Below are positions 45,146 to 53,900 of a stretch of 64,000 nt of DNA, one piece after another. Origin of the DNA: Candidatus Hydrogenedentota bacterium (lineage in GTDB: Bacteria; Hydrogenedentota; Hydrogenedentia; Hydrogenedentales; JAEUWI01); NCBI GenBank assembly GCA_019637335.1, contig JAHBVV010000007.1, positions 62,001 through 126,000 on the forward strand, in the 5' to 3' direction. A program made the translations under genes and the position numbers. The first letter of the stretch is position 1, and the number at the start of each line of letters is the position of its first letter. The notes beneath the pieces are model-generated. The model ran no database searches. It was not told where the DNA came from and was given only the letters and a program-made list of their open reading frames with translations.

Positions 45146-46422
45146 TTCGCCGGATTACAGGAATGGACCTGGGGATGTGGTCGGTGCTTGCGATCATTTT
45201 GCTGGCGCTGGCGCTGTACGGTTCGGGCCTGGGGCGCGGCGGGGAGCGCGCGGCGTATGACGAGGCGTTGCTTGCGCTCACGGCGACGGACGCCGCGCTG
45301 GACCGGGACTTGCACCGGTTGCAAAGCAATGCGCTGAATCACTATGACTCCGTGGTTTTCGCCACGCGTCAAATGCGCCGCATCGAGAACCGGCTGAGCC
45401 GGGAGCCGTCCGGCCTCGAAGCGGGCCCCTTCGCCGACGCGCGCGTGGAGACGTCCGTATTGCTGGGGCAGAAGCTGTCCCTTGTGGAGGAATTCAAGAC
45501 GGCGCACGCGTCCTGGCGGGCGGCGCTTTCCTCCTTGCCGGCGTTTGTGGACGCGTGGCAGGGATCCGCCGCTCCGGGCGGCCCGGGAATGGCGCCGTTT
45601 CTGACGGCGATGCAGGCCTATATGCTCTCGCCGGACGCGGCCCGTGAGGCGCTGCTGCGCGAACAGCTCGCCGGTCTGGATGCGGCGGGGGCGGAGTCTC
45701 TCGACCGGCTGTCCGGGCAGATGGAGCGGGCGGTGGCCGCGCGCGCGGAGCTTGCGTCGGTACAGGAACAGCTTTCGGCTCTGAGGCTGGACGAATCGGG
45801 CGCGCGGCTCACGTCGCTCTTTCACGAAGCGCGGCGCGCCTCGGAACGGCGCGGGGCCTATTCGATTTCCGGGGCGATCGCCGCGCTGGTGCTGCTTTTC
45901 GCCCTGCTCAGCTGGATCCCGCGCTGGGGCGCGGCGCGCCGGGAAGGGGCCCTTCGCGGCGAACAGGAGGCGTTGAAGCAGGCGCTGAACGAGGCGCGGG
46001 CCCAGTCCGCGGAGTTGCAACGGGGCGGGCAGGAAGAGGCGGCGCGGCTGAACGAGGAGCGGCTGAAGGCGTTGATCGCGCATTCCTTCGAGGTGGTGGC
46101 CATTGTATCCCGGCAGGACAATTACATTTACGTTTCACCGGCTTCGCGCGAGATTTACGGGCTGACCGAGAAGGAACTGATCGGGAAGAGCGTGTACGAG
46201 GGCATCCACCGGGAGGACCTGATCAAGGTGCAGGACTACTTCACGCTGGCGCAGAAGGAATTGCAGACAGACCAGACGATTATCTACCGGGTGATGGACG
46301 CGTACGGGAAGTGGCACCTGGTGGAATCGTACGCGTCCAACCAGTGGACGAACCCGGCGGTGCGCGGCATGGTGCTGAACACGCGACGGCTTCACCCGGT
46401 GGAGAGCGCGGCGCTGCCGTGA
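45142..46422 (+). CDS. Membrane sensor with periplasmic helical domain and C-terminal PAS domain
   Basis: A 426-residue protein starting at 45142, coupled to the peroxidase gene. A membrane helix at about 9-28 (MWSVLAIILLALALYGSG) and another at about 250-270 (ISGAIAALVLLFALLSWI) enclose a helical domain whose LDRDLHRLQSNALNHYDSVV resembles the DAHL-type sensory domain. A coiled coil (about 280-325) leads to a PAS domain (about 326-420; LIAHSFEVVAIVSRQDNYIYVSP, EKELIGKSVYEGIHREDL). There is no kinase, cyclase or methyl-accepting domain after the PAS, so its output must be through a partner. Coupling to the peroxidase suggests redox or peroxide sensing; this is inference. Confidence 0.72.
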   Translation: MIRRITGMDLGMWSVLAIILLALALYGSGLGRGGERAAYDEALLALTATDAALDRDLHRLQSNALNHYDSVVFATRQMRRIENRLSREPSGLEAGPFADARVETSVLLGQKLSLVEEFKTAHASWRAALSSLPAFVDAWQGSAAPGGPGMAPFLTAMQAYMLSPDAAREALLREQLAGLDAAGAESLDRLSGQMERAVAARAELASVQEQLSALRLDESGARLTSLFHEARRASERRGAYSISGAIAALVLLFALLSWIPRWGAARREGALRGEQEALKQALNEARAQSAELQRGGQEEAARLNEERLKALIAHSFEVVAIVSRQDNYIYVSPASREIYGLTEKELIGKSVYEGIHREDLIKVQDYFTLAQKELQTDQTIIYRVMDAYGKWHLVESYASNQWTNPAVRGMVLNTRRLHPVESAALP

Positions 46423-46511
46423 TCGGTGCGCCCCGGGGCGGTAGTTTTCGTGGTATAACTTAGGGTGTCGTGGCCGCTGTGGCTGGCGGGCGGCCTGACG
46501 AAGGCGGTTGC

Positions 46512-47180
46512 ATGGCGGAAAACACAAGCGCATCAAAGCCCGTTGGAAAAGGCAAGTATATTGTCAAGGACAACGACTGCATGTCCTCGATAGCGGAGGC
46601 GCACGGCCATTTCTGGCAGACGATCTGGGACGACCCCGACAATGCGGAGCTGAAGGAGGTCCGGAAGGACCCCAATATCCTGATGCCGGGCGACCGGGTG
46701 ACGGTCCGCCCGATCACGAAGAAGAACGTGTCCAAGGCGACCGGCGCGAGCTACCGTTTCCGGCGCAAGGGGGTGCCCGCGAAGCTTCGCGTGCGGCTGA
46801 TGAAGCACGGGGAGCCGCGCATGCACGAATCGTACCGCGTGGACATTGACGGGCGCCTTTCCCGGGGCGTTACGGACGCCGAGGGCTATGTGGACATCTA
46901 CATCCCCTGCGGCGCGCGCAAGGGGAAGCTCTGGGTGGGCCCGCCGGAGGAAGAGAAGCTCTATATCCTGGATCTGGGGACGACGCTTCCGGTGGAGCGG
47001 GTCAAGGGCGTCAAGCAGCGGCTTTCGAATCTGGGGTATCACTGCGGCTTTGTGGACGATGAAATCACCCGGGTCTACCGGGACGCGCTGGCCAAGTTCC
47101 AGAAGGACAGCGGGCTTCCGGAGACGGGTGAAGCGGATGAAACCACCCGGCAGAAGCTGGTCGACGCGCACCGTTCCTGA
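46512..47180 (+). CDS. LysM and peptidoglycan-binding-domain protein near the T6SS cluster
   Basis: A 222-residue protein starting at 46512. Residues 13-65 are a LysM-like domain (KYIVKDNDCMSSIAEAHG, LMPGDRVTV). Residues 80-150 form a beta domain with YRVDIDGRLSRGVTDAEGYV. Residues 155-218 are a PG_binding_1 domain (VKQRLSNLGYHCG, ALAKFQKDSGLPETGEAD). There is no signal peptide, so it is not exported by the general pathway. The middle domain has the same layout as the C-terminus of the accessory protein beside vgrG (59118-59663). It is 23 bp ahead of an amidohydrolase gene and may carry it to the T6SS spike; this is inference. Confidence 0.7.
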   Translation: MAENTSASKPVGKGKYIVKDNDCMSSIAEAHGHFWQTIWDDPDNAELKEVRKDPNILMPGDRVTVRPITKKNVSKATGASYRFRRKGVPAKLRVRLMKHGEPRMHESYRVDIDGRLSRGVTDAEGYVDIYIPCGARKGKLWVGPPEEEKLYILDLGTTLPVERVKGVKQRLSNLGYHCGFVDDEITRVYRDALAKFQKDSGLPETGEADETTRQKLVDAHRS

Positions 47181-47203
47181 ACCAGAAGGCGGACAGTTAT
47201 ACG

Positions 47204-49345
47204 ATGGACAGCGGTACGAACCCTCCCCCAAGCAGCGACTCGACGACGGACACGAACCCGGTCGAAGAGGACGAACTCTACGACATATCGAACCCGCTTG
47301 CTCCGGACGAGATTTTCGAATCCGAGCTGATCGACGGCACGATTAATATCGATGTCGTCCGGCGGGATGAGGAAGTCGCGGACCCGCTTCAGGCGAGCCG
47401 GACGCGGGCGGTTCCGCGTGCGGTGAGCGAGGAAAGCCAGACGGCCTCGACGCTGGACGAGCCGCTGGCGAAGCTGCCGATTGTGGACGTTCACTGCCAC
47501 ATCCACGGGGTGAGCCTTTCGAAGACGAAGTCGGCCGTGGACAAGTTTGAAAAGCACGGGCTCTTCAACGGGAACGACCTGAGGAGCGAGAAGAAGCGGC
47601 AGGCGTATGTGAAGGCGCTCTCGGAGTACTACGCGAAGGGCGAGGAATCCTACACGGTTAAGGTTGTTCAGGCGCGGCGCTTCGGCCACTGGAATTTCAA
47701 GGACGACCCGTGGGTCGCCAAGAAGATCATCAACAGCACGCAGCGCTTCCAGGACGCCACGGATCGCCAGGACATCGGCAACCCGATTATCGTGACGCCG
47801 ATGCTGCTCGATTTTGGCTATACGCCGCTGGGCACGTCGATCGCCAGCAAGGCGGCGAAGGCGAAGGGCTCCGGCGACAGCATGACGGAGACGGAAGCGC
47901 GCAAGGAGGAGACTGCGGACACGGGGATCTCTTACTTCTCCAAGTCGCCGCGCTCCGAAAAGCACCACCGCTTTTTCACGCGCAGCGACGCGGCGATCCG
48001 GCACCAGGTGGAGGTGCTGCACCTCATGGCGAAGCTCTGGCCGGGCCAGATCCTTCCGTTTTGCCCGTTTGACCCGCGGCGGCCGAACGGGCTCGACATC
48101 GTAAAGGCGGCGATGGACACCCAATCGTATGTCGGGGTGAAACTGTACGCCCGGTGCGGCTGGATGCCGTACAACAACGCGGCGATGCACGGCGAGGAGG
48201 TCGGGCAAACGCTGGACGAGCGGCTGGACGAGTTTTACACGTACGTGACGGCGAACGACATCCCGATACTTAACCACACGAGCCCGACAGGCCACCCGCC
48301 GGACGGGGCGCTGGTTTTTCCGTGGCGTTTCACGGCGGAAGCGAATGACACGGACCGTGCGGCGGCGGCGGCATTCTCGCCGGTGGGGTATCCGCCGGCG
48401 CACTGGACGAAACCGGACCGGTACCGGCGGGACCGCACGAAGAGCCAGAAATCGCTGGAGAAGATGCGCTACGAGATTACCGGGTTCGGGTTTTACTGCC
48501 TGTACGACCAGCTCACGACCTCGCCGTATGCGTGGGAACCGGTTCTGAAGACGTACCCGAAGTTGCGGCTGTGTTTTGCGCACTTTGGATCGAAGCTGGC
48601 GGTGTACGCGAACCCGCGGTACGGGATCAACACCCAGGCGGCGAAGGAGGACTGCGATCTGCTCCTCCAGAAGAACCCGATGGTGGCGGGTGCGACGGGC
48701 GACCGGAGTTTCAAGGACTATTTCGTGAAGGGGGCGATCCACATCCGCAACGACCACAAAATCCGCGACGATCACGCGAAGGAATCAGCCGCGGAGCTGC
48801 TTGCGCCGAAGACCGCGTGGGGCGACTTTCTGGACAAGTGGGCGGCGGAGTACCCGCTGGACTGGTCCGCGAAGATCACGGAGCTGGTCACGCGGTATGA
48901 CAACGTGTACACGGATCTGTCGTACCTTACGGGGAGCGGCGCGTCGTTCACGGACCTGGTGGAGCCGATTTTCCGGGACGCGCTGGAGCAGCGCGGCAAC
49001 GCGGGCAAGCTCTACGAGAAGATGATGATCGGGACGGACTGGTATATGACGGAGATTTCGCGGCTGGCTCCGAGCGACTTCTGGGGGCTGGTGGAGAACG
49101 CGTGCAAGATGGACAAGGCGCGCTACGACAAGCTGCCGCCGGACGAGCAGCGGAAGCGCACGAAGGTTTGGGACCGGTGGGCGACGAAGAACGCGCTGAC
49201 GTACCTGAACATCAAGCCGCGGCTCAGCGGGACGGGAATGGACAAGCTGGTGAACGCGTACGGTTGCACGATGGACCAGCTGCCGCCCTGGTGGAAGACG
49301 CTGGAGAACTTCTACGACCATCCGGAGCCGGTGGAACCGCCCTGA
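47204..49345 (+). CDS. Large amidohydrolase-fold protein, possible T6SS cargo
   Basis: A 713-residue protein. The first 85 residues are acidic and disordered. IVDVHCHIHG gives the HxH metal site (His97, His99) of the amidohydrolase superfamily. Later candidate ligands are in VGVKLYARCGW (Lys), ILNHTSPTG (His), LCFAHFG (His) and MIGTDWYM (Asp), in the order expected for a binuclear or mononuclear TIM-barrel hydrolase. It is longer than most members, with insertions around 200-250 and 380-450. It has no signal peptide. It follows the LysM/PG-binding gene by 23 bp and lies next to the T6SS cluster, so it may be an effector. The substrate is unknown, and no immunity gene is obvious. Confidence 0.7.
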   Translation: MDSGTNPPPSSDSTTDTNPVEEDELYDISNPLAPDEIFESELIDGTINIDVVRRDEEVADPLQASRTRAVPRAVSEESQTASTLDEPLAKLPIVDVHCHIHGVSLSKTKSAVDKFEKHGLFNGNDLRSEKKRQAYVKALSEYYAKGEESYTVKVVQARRFGHWNFKDDPWVAKKIINSTQRFQDATDRQDIGNPIIVTPMLLDFGYTPLGTSIASKAAKAKGSGDSMTETEARKEETADTGISYFSKSPRSEKHHRFFTRSDAAIRHQVEVLHLMAKLWPGQILPFCPFDPRRPNGLDIVKAAMDTQSYVGVKLYARCGWMPYNNAAMHGEEVGQTLDERLDEFYTYVTANDIPILNHTSPTGHPPDGALVFPWRFTAEANDTDRAAAAAFSPVGYPPAHWTKPDRYRRDRTKSQKSLEKMRYEITGFGFYCLYDQLTTSPYAWEPVLKTYPKLRLCFAHFGSKLAVYANPRYGINTQAAKEDCDLLLQKNPMVAGATGDRSFKDYFVKGAIHIRNDHKIRDDHAKESAAELLAPKTAWGDFLDKWAAEYPLDWSAKITELVTRYDNVYTDLSYLTGSGASFTDLVEPIFRDALEQRGNAGKLYEKMMIGTDWYMTEISRLAPSDFWGLVENACKMDKARYDKLPPDEQRKRTKVWDRWATKNALTYLNIKPRLSGTGMDKLVNAYGCTMDQLPPWWKTLENFYDHPEPVEPP

Positions 49346-49369
49346 GGCGGAGATCCGGGCGGCGGGCCT

Positions 49370-49708
49370 TCAGATGCGGGGCATCTGGCTGGTGGTGACG
49401 CTGGCGGTGATCGCGCCGAGATCTTCGAGGCTTTCGACGGGCTTCCAGGGGTTTTCCAGGTGCTGGGTGACCCGCTGGTCGCGTACGTAGAGGTCGCCGT
49501 CGTCGTTGACCATAAACAGGAGGTCCTCGACGCGGATGGTCTTGTCGGCTCCGCAGAGCCCGATGGACGCGGTCTCGAAGGTGTCCATCTCCTCGTCCTT
49601 TACGCCGAAACGCTCGCGGAGCAACTTGCGGGTTGCCCGGATCTTGGCCTTGAGGATCTCGTCCTGCTGGCGTTCCCAGGCTTCCTTCGCGCGCTGTCGC
49701 AGCCCCAT
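49370..49708 (-). CDS. Small conserved-looking protein of unknown function
   Basis: A 112-residue protein. The start at 49708 is chosen because AGGAG lies about 9 nt upstream. The N-terminal 40 residues are a basic helix (MGLRQRAKEAWERQQDEI), followed by an alpha/beta part with DKTIRVEDLLFMVNDDGDLYV. I recognise no family. It lies downstream of the tssM/Ig-domain frame on the same strand, so it may be the last gene of the T6SS transcript. It converges on the amidohydrolase gene and could be its immunity protein, but only position suggests this. Confidence 0.55.
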   Translation of the reverse strand: MGLRQRAKEAWERQQDEILKAKIRATRKLLRERFGVKDEEMDTFETASIGLCGADKTIRVEDLLFMVNDDGDLYVRDQRVTQHLENPWKPVESLEDLGAITASVTTSQMPRI

Positions 49709-49777
49709 ATGTCGAATCTCCTGCACGGCGGCGCGCCCGCCGCACTGCCCGACTCCAACTGAGAGTGTACCGCGCGT

Positions 49778-50935
49778 TCAGCGCGGGTTCAAGGGCGGCG
49801 CGCCGGCGCCCGGCTCGTAATCGGCGCGCGGCGGCGCGGTGCGCGGGGCGGGCGGTGCGAGCCGGCGCTCGCGCACGCCGAAATCCCGGTGAAAGACCTC
49901 CGACGCCAGGTTGGGATTGCCAATGGAATCGGCCGCCACGCCGGCGGGGATGTGTAGCGTCACGGGGCCGCGATCGGGGCGCACGTCGAACGTGTATTCG
50001 CGCCCGCCCTCGCGACTGGTGAAGGTGACGAGCCGCCCGCTGGTCACGGCGATGTCCTCGCGCGTGAATCCGGTGACCGGCTCGGAGAAGGTGGCGCGGA
50101 CCCGAATGAAGCGCGCGTTGCTGGTCTCCGGGGTTTCGAAGGAGGTCAGTTGCACGGTTGGCGGGGTGCTGTCCACGATGAGCGAGTAGACCTGCGATGC
50201 GGGATTGCCGTTGCCCACGGCGTCGCGGACGGCATCCTCCGGGACGCGGATGGCCAGGATCCCGTCGCGCAGGGGCGTCACGGCGAAGGTGTAGTCCGTA
50301 CCGCCGTCGGCGCCGGCGGTACGCACGACGCGCGCGTTTTCCAGGACGGACAGGACGCTATCGTCGAGGCCGAATACGGGCTCGGAGAAGGACAGCGTGA
50401 TTTCCATGGTGTCGTTGTTGACGACGCCGGCCCGGTCGCTGTGTATCACGCAGACCGGGCGGGTTCCGTCGTAGTCCACCCATCCGTCCTCGCCGGTGGA
50501 CGCGTAATTGATATTGCCGAAGAGGTCCGCGGCGAGGCCTTCGGGCACGGCCACCTCAATGCGCCCGTCGCCGCCGACTTCGATGACGGTGAGGCGGTAG
50601 CGATCGCGTTCGCCCTCAACGCGGTAGCGGATGCCGGTCGCCGTGCCGGCAATGTCGAGCCCGGGGACCATCGGCCCGGTGGGAAAGTCCACGACGGGCT
50701 CGTCAATGAGGATGTCGAAGTATATCGGCAGCTGGTTGGTGGGGCTGGGCTGATCGGGCGCGCGCCGGACCTCGACGCGCGGGCGATCGAACTGATTCAG
50801 GATGGCCGGGTTCGACAGGCGCCGGTCCCCATCCTCTCGGGGGGACTGGGTGACGGTTACCTCAACCGGACCCCCGGCCGGCCCCGGCTCACCCGCCGTT
50901 CCTGCTGGGCCTCCACCGACGGATCGAGTTTTTTT
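49778..50935 (-). CDS. Three Bap-type Ig-like domains in the frame next to tssM (probable TssM extension)
   Basis: The frame is open from just inside the A9 tract (50937-50929) to 49778. It encodes three tandem Ig-like domains with the FSEPVxGF signature: IDEPVVDFPTG, FSEPVFGLDD and FSEPVTGFTRED, each ending in a (A/I)xGNxNxAS turn. The first domain begins near RPRVEVRRAPDQPSPTN, upstream of the first usable start codon (GTG at 50692), and no ATG, GTG or TTG precedes it in frame. Adding one A in the A9 tract fuses it to TssM residue 1728, giving about 2114 residues. It may therefore be made by slippage, or the break may be a sequencing error. On its own from 50692 the first domain would lack its N-terminal strand. 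Confidence 0.75.
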   Translation of the reverse strand, partial: KKTRSVGGGPAGTAGEPGPAGGPVEVTVTQSPREDGDRRLSNPAILNQFDRPRVEVRRAPDQPSPTNQLPIYFDILIDEPVVDFPTGPMVPGLDIAGTATGIRYRVEGERDRYRLTVIEVGGDGRIEVAVPEGLAADLFGNINYASTGEDGWVDYDGTRPVCVIHSDRAGVVNNDTMEITLSFSEPVFGLDDSVLSVLENARVVRTAGADGGTDYTFAVTPLRDGILAIRVPEDAVRDAVGNGNPASQVYSLIVDSTPPTVQLTSFETPETSNARFIRVRATFSEPVTGFTREDIAVTSGRLVTFTSREGGREYTFDVRPDRGPVTLHIPAGVAADSIGNPNLASEVFHRDFGVRERRLAPPAPRTAPPRADYEPGAGAPPLNPR

Positions 50936-53900
50936 TTATCCCGCATGGCGTCCGCGCCCGGATGCGTGACCGACGTGTACGGTTCGGCGACGGCATCGCG
51001 GCGCGGGGCGGCGGGCACGGGCTCACCGATGATCGGCGGTGCGGCGGCGGCCTCGGTCTCGCGCGGTGTGGTGAAGGTCACCTCGGTCGTGTAGAGCGGG
51101 CGGTCGGGCGCGGGGACGACCGCCGGCGGGCGGGGCGTGGTGACCCGTTGCGGGACTTCCGGGGCCGCCGGCTGCGGCGGAATTGCGGAGCGGATCTCGG
51201 GCTCCGGCGCGGCGGGGCGCGGCGGAATGGCGGGCCGTATCTCGGGCGTCAGCGGCGCGGGCGCGGGCGGCGGGATGCGGGCAGCGCCGACGGCGGCCGG
51301 CGGTTGCGCGGGCTGAATCGTTACTTCCGGGGTGGCTGGTGGCTCCCAGGGGGCGCGTGTCCCAGGTTCCGGGGCATCGGCTTCGAGGGCGGGCGCGTGG
51401 ATAAAGTCGTAGTCCGGGTCAGACGGCGCGGGGCCGGTGTAGACCGGGCGCGGCGCGGTTGACGCGGTTGGCTGAGATGGCGCGGCCGGGGGCGCGGTGT
51501 AGGTCACCGGCGAAGCGGGGGCGGGATTGTAGCTGTAGGCGCCATCGGGCATGGGGGTGGACACGTACTTGATCTTGTCGCTCGGCTCGTCCATGGAGGC
51601 GTTGGTCTGGACGGGTTCCACGCGTTCGGCTTCGCGGGAGAGCGGGAGCAGTGGCGCTTCGGGGTTGTAGTAGACCTCCCCGCCCTGCTCGTCCGGATAG
51701 GCCTCTCCGAGCCCGCGCGGGACGCGGCGCAGGTGCGGCCAGTTGTACGCGTTGGGCCAGTGCTTGAGATCGGGGATATCCTTGTTGAAGCGGAATCCGA
51801 GCCAGTAGAAGTATTCGCTGTCCTTGCGCTCGGCGTTGTCGACGACGCGGAAGGGGACGGCGCAGGTGCGGCCATCCTCCAGGACTCGGGCGTCGCCCAT
51901 GTGGAGGACGACCAGCGGCAGCCAGGGCATTTCGAGGCCCGCGACGCCGCTGGGGCGCGCGAAGCGGTTTATGCCCGGGTTGAGGTCCTCGGAGGTGTAG
52001 TAGAAGTGGAGGGCGAGCTTGTCGGAGATGGGCGAGAGCGGGTAGGTTTTCTCGCCCTGGCCGACGACGGGGGAGGCGGGCTCGGTATTGAAGGCTTCGC
52101 CGTTGATGCGCATGTAGCGGTAGACCCAGGGGGCGGCTCCGTAGACCTTGCGGGACGGCTGGGGCTCGGGGAAGCGCGGCGGGCGCAGGTCCTGGATTTC
52201 GCGCGGCAGTACGACCAGTTCGCAGGTAAGGGGGACATCGCCGCCGATGAAGTCCATGACGGTGATGATCTGATTAAACCATTCGCGTTCGTACTCGGTG
52301 CGGATGACCTGATCGCCCTGGAGGCGGTCGAGCTCCTTGTCCACGTCCGGCCATCCGGTCCGCTCGCCCGCCAGGAGCGATCGCGGGTTCTCGCCGCGCG
52401 GGGGCTGCTTTATATGCCGCACGAGCTCGAGGGCCTCGTCGAACTGCTCGGGCGTCAGCGGCGGGGTTGCGGTGTCGTCGATAAGCGGGAAGCCGCGGTA
52501 GCGCGTGGCCAGGTTGATGAGGTAGTAGCGGGAGAGGTGCTCTCCCTCGTCGGCCAGGAGGCGGACGGCCTGGGTGGAGAGGCTGTTCCAGAACCCGAAA
52601 TTCGCCTTGTTAATGTTGTTGTCGAGCAGGGACAGGTACGAGGCCATGAACTCGCCCGCGGAAAGTGCGAGCAGGCCGTTGATGGCGTCGCGGTCGATTT
52701 TAGGAATGGCCTTCCAGAGGTTGACGACGCGGAGGCATTCGGCGTCGAAGGCGTCGTTGAGACCGCGCATCTTGAGCGCCAGGTCGAGGTGGGCGTCGGT
52801 CTGTCCGGGATGGGATTCGGGGACGATATCGACGGCGTAGAGCGCGGTTTCGTAGAGCATTCGGAGGCGGTGGTTTACGTTGTAGACCTCGAGGTTCGAC
52901 AGGGCGGCGTGGAACTCGCGCCACGTGCCGTAGGAGACCATTTCGGTGTTCTGGTCGACCATGCGGGACCAGTAGTTGATGTACTCCGTGAGGTAGTAAT
53001 TGAAGACGGTGTTTTTCTCCCGGAAGGTTCGCTGGAGGCGCTCCACGTCCGGCAGGGCGTCTTTCCCGAGCTTCTCCTGGCCGAGGATATCCTTGATGTG
53101 GGACCAGAGGGTGAGGAGGTCATACACGACTTCGGTGTTGTAGCCGTCGTCGAACTGCTCCATATCGCCGGAGGGGGTGAGGGGGATTTCGGGGCGTTCG
53201 AGCCACTGGGCCTCGACGCGGGAGGAGACGAGCCGGGCGAAGTCGCTGGTGTTGATGGGGAGCGCGTCGACGATCTGCTCGACGACCTTGTAGCGCTGCT
53301 GGCGGTAGATGAGGCGGAGCATGGCCTCGGCGGCGTCGCGCCCGCTGGTGAAGCTGTCGGAATTGGTGTCGAAATCGGCGATCTCGCGCACGCTTTCATC
53401 GAAGGCTTGCTGCAACTCCTGCAGGTCGATCAGGTAATCGAAGGGATCGTATATGCCCTCGCCCACGACGTAATCGGACTCCTGGAGGAAGCCGTATACA
53501 TGCGCGCGGAGCTGGTAGCGCCGGAAATCCTGGTATTCGGTCCTTTTGAGGTACTCGCGGTCGGCGCGGAGGATCTCGAAGTCATTGAGAAACTGCGCGA
53601 CGGACGAATCCACGAGGGCCTTGGTGGCGTCCTTGTAGGCGCGCAGGCGGTTCTTCACGGCCTCGACATGCTTGACGTTCTCGTCCTCGGGGGCGGTCTT
53701 TACATTGCCGAGCTCCCGCGTGAGGATGAAATAGTTGTCGTCGATTTCGCCCTGGACGCGCTTCCGCTCGCGATCGCACAGGCGCGCGACATCGACCTCT
53801 TCGTTCTCGAAGAGGCGCGCGATGGTTTCGTCCAGCGCGGCCCTTCTGAGGTTCAGGGCCTGCACGTCGCGCCGCCAGGTCGCCAGGATGACGTCGATTT

